From positions 729,819 to 793,818 of the forward strand of contig NW_006920881.1 in assembly GCF_000417875.1 (NCBI RefSeq): a stretch of 64,000 nucleotides of DNA. The letters are read 5' to 3'. Made by a program: the position numbers and the translations under genes. The notes under the pieces were generated by a model. It did no database searches, was not told the origin of the DNA, and saw only the letters and a program-made list of their open reading frames with translations. Below, one piece after another: positions 29,586-40,800 of the stretch (position 1 is the first letter of the stretch; each line of letters starts with the position of its first letter). Source of the stretch: Pseudozyma flocculosa PF-1 (lineage: Eukaryota > Basidiomycota > Ustilaginomycetes > Ustilaginales > Ustilaginaceae).

Positions 29586-30147
29586 GCCATCGTCTCTTCA
29601 GTATCGACATCAATCGACGGATGGAAAGAAAGGGCAATCGAATCCTTCGTCTCGTCATGCAAGAAAGGGCGAGGGCTCGGTTGGGTCGAGCCGGGTCGAG
29701 TCGATCCTGAGCAGATGGTGGGATAAGGTACCGTCGAAGCGGCATGGGCGTGGGCCGGTCAAAGGTGCAGGCGGGCAGGCAGGCAGGCTGGATTAGAGAA
29801 GCAAGAGGCCAAGGGCAGCGGGTCCGGGTTGCGGCATGGGGATCCATCCGACCATCGATCAAGAGAGCGGACGAGAAGAGAGATCCGAAACTGTCCATCA
29901 TTGGTTGGGCCCAGTGGCTTTTGCGAGCGCTTCGGCTGAAGAAGGCCGTCGCAGGCAACAGGGCACGGGGCGCAGGTGGCATCGTCAGGCAGGACGACAA
30001 GGAACGGCAGGGTGGGAAGAGGGCGAAACTGGCACGTTTCAGCATCGACGCGATGCAGCGCCACCACGTCAACGACGCCAAGACGTTGGAGCGTCAGCCT
30101 CCCTCCGCCCGTCGCCGACTGGAGGCCCCCCGGCCCCTTTCTCCACC
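29586..30147. other. convergent 3' spacer
   Basis: About 560 bp lie between the RS-protein stop and the SDR gene's provisional stop. A short terminal SDR exon could lie in 30040-30120. No other gene seen. Confidence 0.45.
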
Positions 30148-31367
30148 TCAGAGACACTCACGTATGGCTCCGGAGCGCACCCACGCGTCCATCATCTCCT
30201 GCAGCTGCTCGGTCCCGATGCGCACCGTCGGGCGCCAGCCAATGACGCGCTGGATCTTGCTGCCGTCGAGCGCAATGGCGCGGTTGGCGAGCGCCTCGGG
30301 ATCCTGGAACGACGTCAGGTGCGTGCCCCGGTTGGCGTACTTGAGAAACACGTCCTCGACAATCGCAGCGTGCCGCTCGTTGACCTCGTCGACGACGCTC
30401 GAAAAGTTGAGCTTGGCCCACGCGTTGATGGCCGCATTGACAAAGCCCACCTCAATCTTGTAGTACTCGCCGACGATCTTGATCAGCTTCCCCCTGCGCG
30501 CGCGTTGGGGGAAAGAGAGAGAGAGGTGGAGCAGAGAAGCAACGAGATTGGTCAGATTCAGCGGTGCTGGTCAAACAAGTGAGGATCAAAGCTTCGGAGG
30601 CGCCCACACGCCCTGCTCACTGTGTCATGTCCTCGTCGTCGACGACGTTGAAGACGGGTGCCGTGGGCGTCGCGTCGCGCGGGCAACAGCCCTGCCCGAC
30701 CTTTTCGCGCAGCGTGGCCTGCACCTTGTCCTTCATCTGCACGGGCGGAAGCTTCTCACCAGCCTCGTCGTCGCACGCCCGGCGGTCGCGCTGCGAGACC
30801 CACTGCGCCACGCCCCACGCGGCCCGGCACCAGTCGGTGGACCAGAGGGTGTGGATGCGCAGGTCGGGCCCCCAGAGCCACTTCATCGGTTCCGACGTCC
30901 ACTGGTACAGTTTGCCAATCATGAAGCGGGCGGTGGCGGCGCTGTGGTAGAGGTGGGGGCCCATGACCTGGGCGGGGCGGAGGATGGCGAGATTGAGGCC
31001 CTCGACGCTGGCGACGGCGCGCTCGGCCTCGTACCACCAGTAGGAGCGGATCGTCTTTGGCTTGGGCACGTCGCCCTCCTTTGCCGGCGCGGCGTCGGGC
31101 GACACGGTCATGAAGCAGTTTGTGTCGCGGATGTGAGCACGGACGTTGCGCCGCCGCGACTCGCATGCGAGGGCGTGGGCCAGCTTGACGGTGCGCTCGA
31201 TGAGGAGCTCCTCGGGCAGGATGATGGGCAGCACGCCCTCGCCGGTGAAATCAAAGACGATATCGTAGCTGCCGCCATTTGGGTTGTCGTAGACCTTTTC
31301 GACGTTGGCTGCGTGAGAGGGGCGGCAAGCAGACGACCGGGATCGAGGCAGCGTTCAGTCCCCGAGC

Positions 31368-31409
<42 letters not shown>

Positions 31410-31920
31410 AAGTAGAAGTCTTAGGGTAGAGGAGCAACGCGGCGCGGCCTCGCCGTCCCTCGACTCACCAGCGATGTTGAGGTTGACCTGCCTGTATTCG
31501 ACGCGCGGGTCTTCGAGCGCCTGCATGGTTTCCGGGTCGACGTGGCTGCGAGCCGGAAGGGGGAGGCAAGGATGTCGGGCTGGTGAGCTGCTGCAACAGC
31601 GCCCAGGCAGCATCATGATAGGAGAGCTGCAGCGACATACGTGGTGCTGGCGCCCGGGGCGACGAGGAACTTGTCTGCGATGCGGATGTGGCTGATTCTA
31701 GGGCCCGACCATGCTGGGTCCTTGTCGCTGTTGACGAGGAAACAGACGAGTGGCCTCGCGAGGTGAACCAGGCCGCCTGTCGGGGTGGCGTCGACATCGA
31801 GGAGCAGGTGGGGACGAGAGAGGGTGTCAGCGTGGTGGGCGTGTCGTGTGTGCGAGCCGCGAAGGTTTGGCGCGACTGACCGAGGATGAGGACGGACACC
31901 TGCGGCGGGAGCTCGGACAT
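30148..31920 (-). CDS. atypical extended SDR / NAD-dependent epimerase-like protein
   Basis: Exons 31881-31920, 31641-31776, 31469-31545, 30621-31308 and 30148-30493 join in phase to 428 residues (introns 104, 95, 160 and 127 nt). The fold is that of a fungal epimerase/dehydratase family, shown by HIRIADKFLVAPG, NLAILRPAQVMGPHLY, GPDLRIHTLWSTDWCRAAW and LNFSSVVDEVNERH. The nucleotide-binding turn is odd: VLILGGLVHLARPLV (residues 10-24), where related proteins have GGxGFxGR. The catalytic YxxxK position reads YWWYEAER (174-181). It may therefore not bind NAD(P) normally. A GTGAGT at 30161 could remove the last residues and add a short final exon near 30040-30120, so the C-terminus is uncertain. 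Intron 3 holds a CAG repeat. Confidence 0.75.
31371..31406 (-). repeat. CAG/CTG microsatellite in SDR intron 3
   Basis: About twelve CAG triplets lie in the 160-nt intron, followed by AGTAGA units. They are excluded from the coding frame by splice sites in phase on both sides. Confidence 0.85.
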
Positions 31921-31927
31921 TGTGGGG

Positions 31928-32012
31928 CGTCGACCTGTCGTGTGATCTAGATTGGCTCGGTGGTGGGAGGCGTCGACCTGTCGCGGGATCTAGATTGGCT
32001 CGGTGGTGGGGA
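31928..32012. repeat. 43-bp tandem duplication upstream of SDR gene
   Basis: Two adjacent copies (starting at 31928 and 31971) share CGTCGACCTGTCG and GATCTAGATTGGCTCGGTGG with only a few mismatches between. They start eight bases upstream of the SDR start codon and may fall in its leader or promoter. Confidence 0.85.
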
Positions 32013-32091
32013 GCGATAGCGGGTACGGAGGAGAGGAATCTGTAATGTGACTAGGGCAGCGTTGCTGGCGACGGGGGCAGCGAGCGGCGGG

Positions 32092-32166
32092 CGGTGGTGG
32101 TGGTGGGTGGTGGTGGTGGTGGGTGGTGGTGGGTGGTGGTGGTGGTGGTGGTGGTGGGTGGTGGGG
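32092..32166. repeat. GGT-rich microsatellite
   Basis: About 75 bp of GGT units with GGGT interruptions. It resembles the repeat at 19368-19472 and lies about 170 bp upstream of the SDR start codon. Confidence 0.85.
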
Positions 32167-34137
32167 GGAGTGAGGAGAGGGTGCATCAAACGATATGTCG
32201 AGCGAGCCGCGCGGCGGCGGTCGTGGCTGCCGGTACTCTATCTGTGTAGCAGGCTGACGGCCGTCATGCCGAGGTCCGAGCGCTGGCCCAGTAGGTTGGC
32301 AGGCGGCTCGACAGGGGAAGAGCGGACACATGGCCATGGGCGTGCGTGGGTGCGTGGTGCGTGGGTGCGTGCAACCCATGCACGGCGCCCTGTACGAAGC
32401 CTGACTGTTCGTCCTGCTCAACGGCCAGCGAGTAACTAGTGTGGCCAAGCGCTGACCAGCGCGGACCAAGGCTCGTCGTCAGTTGATACGTACCTACGTG
32501 CGTACGGCGGATCGGCCTACGTGGCGCTGCGCTGTGTGGGGCTGCTGTCCTCTTTGCTGCCGGGCCACGCAGACGGCCCACGATACACACGATTCGCTGG
32601 CTGCCCAGAGTGTCCAGGCAAGCAGGGCAGGGCAGGGCAGGGCAGGGCAGGGGGCGTGCAGCGGCGAAGGTGCAAGACTCTCAGATCTGCTGCTGCTGGC
32701 TGGTGGCGCAAGCAGATGGCCCCCAAGGTGCGTGCGTGGGGGAGACCTGAAGGAGAGACGATGCACGCACGCCCATGCCATCACGTCGTTGCTTCTTCTT
32801 GCTGGCTTCTCTCGCATCAGCCAACTCACTCTAGACGCCGGCCAGCCGTGCGGGCGGGCAAACCACCGGCCGGGTAAATCTCTGGCTCTGGCTGCCCGGT
32901 ACCGCGCCCTCGGGACAGCCGGGGTGGGGCCTGCAAAGTCAGCCAGCAGGCAGGCAGGCTAGGGCGTGGAGAGAGAGGCGGGAGGCCGGGCGGGCCAAAT
33001 CCGAGACCAACACCCTGGCCGGGTCGGCCCCTGCCCTTTTCGACAGACCAACACCTGCTGGCCTTCTTGCCTGCCGCCCTCTCGACGGCCATCACGACCA
33101 CCTCGACCACGCACCACCAGCACCGCCCTAGTTCGGGGAGCAGCCGACGCACCTCAGCAGCCCGCAATCCATCGCAATGTCCCGCTCGGCCGTCGTCCGC
33201 GACAGTGGGCACGCCGCATCGGCTGGCGCGATACCGACGACGCCGCCGACGCACCGCCACCCTGGCAATGGGCAGGACATATCATAAAATTCTAGCGACC
33301 AGGCAAGCAAGCAAAGGCACTCACCTCGCACCACGCAACACCGTAGGCCCACGGTACAGCCCAACCACGGGTCTCGTCTTTGGCAGACCGCCCATCTCTT
33401 ACTCGCACCCGCACGCTGGATGTTCAACTCGCCGCGCAGGAGCCCCACCCTTCGACGACGCCGCAAGAACCGCCATGCGCAGCTGCGACCATCCTCTGCC
33501 CTGGTCGCACCCTCCCCTCTGGCGTCAGCAAAAAGCCAAGCTTCCGCGATCTCTCTGGACGGCCCGGTCTCGATCTCGGCACACGCAAACAGAGCTCAGC
33601 CTCTCAGGAACACGCTACCAATCCACGCAGCCCGGGCCAGGCTAGGCTTGGCGCTGCTTCCATCTGCTCGCCGGATCGAGCAGGGCACGGCCAAAATGAT
33701 GACTGAAGATCCACGCTCAAACAGCACCGTAGCGCGCACCGCCGCCGACGCCGTGGGACAAGGCCCTCTGGGCATCCTCGCTCCCCGACAACGATATAGG
33801 CGACAGACGTCCATCGCTGCCCTTCTCCTTCTTCTTCCCTTCTTTCCTTCACCATCCTTCACTTTCTTTGGTCCACCGCGCCCTCTGTTTCCCTGCACGC
33901 CTTCGTACCGGTCGACGTCGGCGCCCGCTTCTTTCTGCTTCTCGGGCTGGTCCCTCTTTCGTCACCCTCGTTCACTTGGCCTGTCGTCGCCTCGCTCCCG
34001 TTTCGTGGCCCGGCGCCGCACCACTTTCCTTTGGCCGTCTCGCTTTTCGTACCGTCGCCGGTCGACGTCCAATCAGCCTCCCTCGCAAACCAACCAGAGA
34101 CAGACTCGGCGCGACAGCCTCGCAACGAGACCCGACG

Positions 34138-37100
34138 ATGCGTCTCTTGCCTAGGGACAGCAATTTTGGCACCCTGGCCAGCGCACTATCGCTGGCCGCC
34201 GCCAACTACAAGCCAATCCCGCAGCTACCCACGTCCAACTCGTCGCAACCCCTCTCGGCCATCTCGGCCGGAGGAGACGCGCGACAGGAGCTCGGCCTCG
34301 GCCGCGGCTACAGCTTCAAGGTTCAGCCCGCCGACGCCGCCAGCTCGTACGCTGCCACCCACTCGCTCGCAGACTGGGGCGAGCCGTCCACCCTCTACGT
34401 GCCCGTCGACGCCAACGGCACCGTCCAGGGCCACGAGTTCAAGGCCGGCAGAAAGGTCGGGCCGGGCAGCTGCCCCTACTCGGAGGAATACACGCCCAAG
34501 GGTGGATGGCAGAACCTCCCGCCGCCCGTCTTCCCGCCCTTTGACCCCGTCAAGGCCACCGTGATGCGCTACCGCCAGCAGCAGGGCGTCAACCTCGGCA
34601 CCTGGTTCGTCCAGGAGGGCTGGATGGAGGCCGACTTTATGTCGTGCGCCACCGGCTCCAAGCAGGCCGAGTACGACATCCTCGACGGATTCGGCAGCTC
34701 GCCCGACGGTCTCAAGAGCGCCCGCGCCTACATGGAGGAGCACTGGGATACGTTTTTCACCGAGGACGACTTCCGCAAGATGGCGGCCATGGGCATCAAC
34801 ACCGTGCGCCTGCCCATCGGCTACTGGTCCGTCGGTCCCACGTTCTGCCACTCGAGCCCCTTTGACGCCTACAAGAGCGTCTACCAGTTCAGCTGGCGCT
34901 ACATTGCGCGCGCCATCAACTGGGCGGCAAAGTACGACATCGGCGTCATCGTCGACCTCCACGGCGCCTACGGCTCGCAGAACGGGCAGGCCCACTCCGG
35001 CCTCAACGACGGCAACATCCAGTGGTACAACAGCTACAATCAGGGCCTCACGACTGAGCTCCTCGTCTGGCTGGCCAAGGAGATCTCGGACGTGACCAAC
35101 GTCATCGGCATCCAGCTTCTCAACGAGCCGCAGAACCGCGACCAGTACTGGAGCTGGCTGCCGGGCGCCATGGACGCGATGCGCAAGTCGTCGCCCTACG
35201 CGGCCACGGTGCCCCTCTACTTCCACGACGCCTTTGTGCTCAACAAGGGCGCCAACTTTGTCTCCAAGCGTCCCGACTTTGTCGTCTCGGACCACCACTC
35301 GTACTACGTCTACACCGACTCGGACCAGGGCACCAGCGCCCAGGGCCACATCTCGCAGCTCGACGGAGAGATTACGGGCGAGTTTGAGGCCGCCTCGGCA
35401 AAGGCGCGGCGCAACCTGATCGTCGGCGAGTGGTCGTGCGCGCTGGCCGACAGCTCGCTCAAGGGCATCAAGGGCGCCGACCGCGATGCGGCGCAGCGCG
35501 ACTTTTGCGAGGCGCAGCGCAACGTCTGGGAGACGACGACGGCGGGCTGGACATTCTGGAGCAAGCGTCTGCAGAACTGCCAGCAGAACCCGGGCTGGTG
35601 CTTTGAGGCCTCGACCAACAGGTACCTCCCCGCGGCGTTCAACGTGTGGGACCTGCCCATCACCCCGTTCTCGCTCGACACCGACGACGCCAGGGCCGCC
35701 ATGCAGGCCGGACCGCTGATGCAGGGTATCAACGCGGTCCGCCTTCCGCCTGCGGCCAACTCGACCGGCTCGGCTGCGGCCAAGAAGCTCAAGGTCGACC
35801 CGCGCATCGGCAAGGTCATGATGGCCGAGCCGGACCTCGGCGCCGAGGAGGCACAAGATGACGGGGACGAGGACGAGGACCAGGCTGCCGCGCTGCTGGT
35901 CATGTCGCGGGTCAACCCGGTCCACGCCAACGCTCCCCAGAACACCATCTCGCCCGAGGCGCTGACTCGCCGCGGCGGCGTCACGACGCAGGCGAGGCTG
36001 TGGGCGCGCAACCGACGCCTGTTTGCGCGCGCCGCCACCCAGTCGGCAGCGGTGCGCGGCTACCGCGACGGCTTCTACACGACCAAGATCTTTGCGTCGC
36101 AGGGGTACCTCTCCCGTCTCGGATTCGCCCAGCAGTACCGCCAGGACACGTGGAAGACGTACGTCGATGCCGGCGTGTATGGTGCCGGGGATGAGGAGGT
36201 CTACAAGCAGCAGTTCCTCACGGGCGCGCAGGCCGGAGAGCAGGCCATCAGCTACGTGATTTCGCAGAAGGGCAAGACGGCGCTCAAGGCTCCCGGTGCT
36301 GCCGCCTCGACTGCCTCGACAGGTCGGGCGGCGTCGGCCAGTGCGGCCGTAGCTGCAGCCGCGACCACGAGCGCCAATGTGACGGCTGCTGCTGCGATGC
36401 CGACGACTACTTCGACCGCTTCGACGTCGGCCGGTACGACGTCGAGCCCGGTTCCGTCGAGCAGCAACAGCAGCAGCAGCAGCAGCAGCAGCTCGATGAC
36501 GCCTAGCGCGACATCGAGCTCAACCTCGTCTTCGTCATCGTCCTCGTCCGCAGCCTCGACGTCTGCATCTGCACAGGCTCCAGCATCGGCTACGCCGAGC
36601 ACGAGCTCCAGCTCCAGCTCGACGAGCACAAAGCAAGCCGCCGCAGCCGTATCGACGTCGAGCACGTCGAGCAAGCCAGCCGCAGCCGCTGCTTCCCCGA
36701 CGTCGTCTTCGAGCTCTACGCCTGCCGCCACTCCTGCTTCTGCTTCTGCCACGGCCTCGTCGGCGTCATCTGCTAGCTCGTCGACGACGAAGCCAGCCGT
36801 CGCAGCCGTCTCGCCGACTTCTTCGTCGTCGTCGTCATCGATGCCGGTGTCCGCCACGCCAGCCGCAGCCGCGACGCCGTCTTCGTCCTCTTCGTCGGCG
36901 GCGGGAACGACGATCGCGTCGACAAAGCCACCCGTCCCTTCGGTCGCCTCGACGAGCGCCCCTGCATCATCGTCGCCTTCCTCGACGTCCGCACCGGCAG
37001 CCGCCCCGACGACGGCAGGAGCGACCACGGCGAGCAGCAGCAGCAGCGTCTCGGCTGAAACGCCCGCTGCAGTTGTTGCATCGCCGTCTGCGTCGTCGTC

Positions 37101-37347
37101 CAGCAGTCCTAGCCCGTCTGTATCGAGCTCGACGCCGTCATCGTCGTCGTCTTCGGCATCGTCTTCTGCTCCAGCGGCGGTAGCTACACCGGCCTCCAGC
37201 AGCAGTGGTGGAAGCGCATCGAGCACGGCATCGACTGCATCTGCCTCGACACCAACACCTACGGTCTCGTCCTCGTCCGCGGCTGTTTCAACGGCTGCTG
37301 CAGCCCCTGCCGAGGTTGCCGGAGCGGGTACCAAGAGCGACGCGTAG
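34138..37347 (+). CDS. GH5 exo-beta-1,3-glucanase-like protein with mucin-like tail
   Basis: This single-exon gene encodes 1069 residues. The catalytic domain matches fungal Exg-type GH5 enzymes that trim wall beta-glucan: GVNLGTWFVQEGWM, INTVRLPIGYW, DLHGAYGSQNG, LLNEPQN with the acid/base Glu at 330, GEWSCALAD with the nucleophile Glu at 431, and GWTFWSKR. A post-catalytic block (about 620-715) with RGYRDGFYTTKIFASQG and LGFAQQYRQDTWK follows. About 350 residues rich in Ser, Ala and Thr then form a mucin-like, probably O-glycosylated tail with no clear GPI signal at the end. A classical signal peptide is not evident at this ATG; an in-frame upstream start at 33868 adds 90 basic residues and no signal either. 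Secretion is inferred from the family. Confidence 0.85.
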   Translation: MRLLPRDSNFGTLASALSLAAANYKPIPQLPTSNSSQPLSAISAGGDARQELGLGRGYSFKVQPADAASSYAATHSLADWGEPSTLYVPVDANGTVQGHEFKAGRKVGPGSCPYSEEYTPKGGWQNLPPPVFPPFDPVKATVMRYRQQQGVNLGTWFVQEGWMEADFMSCATGSKQAEYDILDGFGSSPDGLKSARAYMEEHWDTFFTEDDFRKMAAMGINTVRLPIGYWSVGPTFCHSSPFDAYKSVYQFSWRYIARAINWAAKYDIGVIVDLHGAYGSQNGQAHSGLNDGNIQWYNSYNQGLTTELLVWLAKEISDVTNVIGIQLLNEPQNRDQYWSWLPGAMDAMRKSSPYAATVPLYFHDAFVLNKGANFVSKRPDFVVSDHHSYYVYTDSDQGTSAQGHISQLDGEITGEFEAASAKARRNLIVGEWSCALADSSLKGIKGADRDAAQRDFCEAQRNVWETTTAGWTFWSKRLQNCQQNPGWCFEASTNRYLPAAFNVWDLPITPFSLDTDDARAAMQAGPLMQGINAVRLPPAANSTGSAAAKKLKVDPRIGKVMMAEPDLGAEEAQDDGDEDEDQAAALLVMSRVNPVHANAPQNTISPEALTRRGGVTTQARLWARNRRLFARAATQSAAVRGYRDGFYTTKIFASQGYLSRLGFAQQYRQDTWKTYVDAGVYGAGDEEVYKQQFLTGAQAGEQAISYVISQKGKTALKAPGAAASTASTGRAASASAAVAAAATTSANVTAAAAMPTTTSTASTSAGTTSSPVPSSSNSSSSSSSSSMTPSATSSSTSSSSSSSSAASTSASAQAPASATPSTSSSSSSTSTKQAAAAVSTSSTSSKPAAAAASPTSSSSSTPAATPASASATASSASSASSSTTKPAVAAVSPTSSSSSSSMPVSATPAAAATPSSSSSSAAGTTIASTKPPVPSVASTSAPASSSPSSTSAPAAAPTTAGATTASSSSSVSAETPAAVVASPSASSSSSPSPSVSSSTPSSSSSSASSSAPAAVATPASSSSGGSASSTASTASASTPTPTVSSSSAAVSTAAAAPAEVAGAGTKSDA

Positions 37348-37807
37348 ACGGATCGATCCGGAGAAGAGATGTCAAGGAAAGGGAGATAGACGGGTTCCTT
37401 TCCCCCGTCGTCCTTTCCTATGCCTCTCCATCTCCCCTCCGTCCGTGCTTTCTGATCATCCTCTACGCCTCGCTCGTACCCGAACCCGCTCCGGACCTAC
37501 CTCCCTCGCCCCCCCCCCTCCTCCGCCCTGCCCACATAGATGCACCGCCCTGCCTTGTCGTGTCCCCCACCCCGTCCGTCCCGTCCCGTTCTGTCCCGTC
37601 TGCTCGTATCTCTTATCGTCTGCATCTCTGGAAAATTGCAAGAGGAATCCACTGGTCCAATGTCTGTGCGATGGTCATGCTCGACCAAGCCGTAGTCGTG
37701 CACCGCGAAGGTGAGGGGGGGAGCAGGTCGTCATGAATTCGTGAAGTGTGAAAAAGTGCAGGAAATATGCGAGTCAAAAACCAAAAGGGATGCGCGTGTG
37801 CGCCCAG
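37348..37807. other. convergent 3' spacer GH5 / ATG2
   Basis: 460 bp between two stop codons, pyrimidine-rich on the plus strand. Probably both 3' UTRs; nothing else seen. Confidence 0.5.
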
Positions 37808-40800
37808 TCACGCCCTCCTCTGCCTCCTCGATGCCTCGGCAGCCGCAGCGGTGGCACTGGCACTGGCACTGGTACTCGCGGTGGAGCTCGAGCCGGAGCT
37901 CGTCTTGTACTTCCCCTCGGCATTGGGCGACTCGCCCTCGCCAAGCTGAGCCTGGACGCCCATGAGGGTCTTTGCAAACGCCTCGGTGGCGCCCCTGGCC
38001 CCGCGCAGCACGGCGATAGGCACAGCCTTGACGACGGGCCGCGCGACGCTACCGTCGCCGCCCGACGCCGAGCCGTCCTCGTACACCTCCATCGGTACCG
38101 CCAGGATCGTCTGCGCCGCCGAAGTCAGACCCCTCGACAGGCCCGCATAGGCCTGCGTCAGCGCCTCCCTGATGTCCTCTGGTTGCGAGGCGTACCGGCT
38201 GTACTGGTCTGGCCCCTCGTCCGAGGCGTCGAGCGTCGAATGGCGCGATGATGACAACGAACCAAAGTCGCCAGAGTCGTCGAGTGCCGAGCTCGAAACC
38301 GAAGCGCGCCGCCGCGATGAGCCGCTGGCGGCACTACTGCCGTCCCCGCCGCCGAGCCGCCCGGCGTGCCCTGCACCGGACGGGGGCGCGACGGCCTCTC
38401 CCTGCAGCGGCTGGCTGAGGCGCCCGCCGAGGATGTGCTCGGCCTGCTCGAGGATGACCTGGGTTCCCGTCGCCAGCCGCGCACCCAGCCGGACCGCCTC
38501 GAGCGCCGTCGTCTTTGCAAAGCTGGTCGCTCCCCGCTGCACGCCGCGGATCAGCCGCCGGTCCTTCTGGTATTGCTCGATCGGCAGCAGGACCAGGTCG
38601 GCCACGCCCGCACCGACATTGACCAGCGTCCGGATCGGCGCCACGCCCGCCAGCACGTCGGCCAGCTGGTTGGCCTTGACGTCGGGCGTCCAGATGTCGT
38701 TGAAGCAGTCAAAGAGCCGCGCCCAGCCGTCGATGCCGCGCAGCGTGATGTGGCGAAGCGTCATCTCGGACCCCTCAAAGTGGAAAAAGTTCATCAGCTC
38801 GATCGTCTTGCCCTCCTTGAGCAGGCCGTAGTCGACCCGCTTCGGCTTGTAGTCGAGCTTGAGCTTGACCGGGTAGACCTCGGCATACTCTGTCGGCGGT
38901 TCATCAAGAAGCGGGTCGTCCCAAACGAAGGGTAATGTCGTCAGCAGCGGTTCGCAGTGGCCAGACCGGCAGCGGACCTACTCGAACATACTTACGGATG
39001 AAGGGTTTGGCCGGTGGTAGCCCCGTTTCTGCCTCCGCCCTGGGAGCGTTGGGGAGTTTGAAGGCAAAGAAACGCTTGAGGAAGTCGAGAGCGTCCTGGT
39101 CCACATGAAGGCGCAGGGGCTCGATCTTGGCCCGCATGCGCACCTCTTCGTCGGCTGCGGCGCCGCCTGCAGCGCGGAGGTTGAGGATCTCCACCTTCAC
39201 CATGCGTGCCTCATTGTCGCGACGGAACGCCGCTTCCTTGTCCTGCATCCTGGTAAGGAATGCGTGCCACGTGGACGTCTTGATGTTGTCGATGATATCG
39301 ACCGTGTCGGCCGTGAAGGCGGTCCGAGACGAGAGATGGCGCTCCACGGCGTCGAGCAGGTCGTACTCTACCTCGATCCCGCGGAAGTTGAAGTCGATCA
39401 TCGACCGTCGAGATCGCTGCAGCTTGCGCCCCTTCCGCCCCTCGGCATCCGAGACTGAGCCGCCACCGCCAACGCCGCCGAGCCCGGTGATAGGCTGCCA
39501 GGTACCGGCGTCGGACACCGAGCTGGTCTCGGAACGATCGCCGAGGCCCTCGTCCATGGCCTCGATCATCTCGGCGGGGTCCATGTCTGCGGGATCCTGG
39601 GGCAGCGCAATGTGGACGGATCCCAGCAGATTGCTCGTCGCGGCCTCGACGCTGTCGTCGGGCGTCTGCCCCTCTGCCAGGAGCTGCTTGATCTTTTGCA
39701 GACGACGCCGGACCTTCCTGGCCTCTTCCTCGATCGACTGGCGGGTGCTGAGCCAGTCGTAGCCTCCATGCAGCCTCAGCGAGAAGTCCATGTTGGTGAT
39801 CCTTACCCGCAACGAGCTTGCAGACGACTCGAACGCCGAGCGAGGGCGTGCCGTCAGCTCTGGGTTGGTGAAGTACTCGGGCACCGGCTGGATGCCTTTG
39901 GGATCCAGTATCCGGATCGTCACATCTTCGTCGGCGAAGGTGACGTTGCCCACGTCTGTCGGGGCGATGGAGAGCGACGCGATCGAGTCGCCACCTAGGA
40001 AGTCTGAACCGTCCAGGAGGGTCTCGACAATCTCTGGATGGTACCGTGTGGTCTCCCCCAGAAAGTTCGGGTCCGACGGCACGTCGTCGTCGACTAGGTC
40101 AGCGACTGAGTCCATCGGTGCAGCTCGGCGGAAGGCATCCTCGTCCAGGCTGTTGAAGATGTCGATGCCAGCCTGGTCGGTAGAAGTAGAGCGGTCCCCG
40201 AGTGTACTGTCCGCATCGGTTCGCCTGGACCGGTTCGACTCGTCCTGGCTTCCCCCGGGCACCTTCGCGGACGCCGCGGTGGCGGCGGCTACCAGGCCTG
40301 CCAAGACGGCGACTGTGTCGGCGCAGAGGTAACACTTGGACCGCAGCTTGGTGACCTTGACATCGACGTCGGGTCGCGTCAGCGCGTTGAGCGCGATGCT
40401 AGCCTTGCATTCGGTCAGCGCCAGGACGCGGGCGAAGCGCAACGAATGCCAGTGCTCCGCCGCAGAGCGGGCGTTGCGGCTCTTCGACGGCTCAGAGCTG
40501 GACATGTCGTCGATGGCAAATAGGTTGATATCCGCCGCCGCCAGCTTGACCGCCGTCTTGGGCGCGTGGGTGGTGATTTTTGTCTTGACCGACACGTCGC
40601 CGAACGAAGCGGCCGCCCTTGCGGGATGGCCAGGCACGCTGACCAGGAGGCTGCAATCGCGGATCTTGAGGGCAAGTCTGGTGACCTCGTTGGGCTCGAC
40701 GTTTTCAAACACGCCCTCTGGAGCCTTGAGCAGCGCGCGCACGTCCTCGATCAGGTCCGAGCCGATGGGCGGCCGGACGGTGACAAACGACAGCGCTGCG

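Larger units (their letters stand above)
31921..34137. other. repeat-rich divergent intergenic region
   Basis: This 2.2-kb spacer is the upstream region of both the SDR and the GH5 glucanase genes. It contains a 43-bp tandem duplication, a long GGT repeat, and GGCAG and GTGCGTG short repeats near 32340-32370 and 32625-32650. The frames in it are short and unmatched. A plus-strand frame from 33868 runs into the GH5 gene, but its first 90 residues look non-coding. Confidence 0.5.

Noticed and set aside
34225..37334. Minus-strand frames of 566 and 360 codons opposite the GH5 glucanase
   Set aside because: The plus strand carries a complete catalytic domain. The minus frames stay open because of codon bias and Ser/Ala repeats, and read as low complexity.
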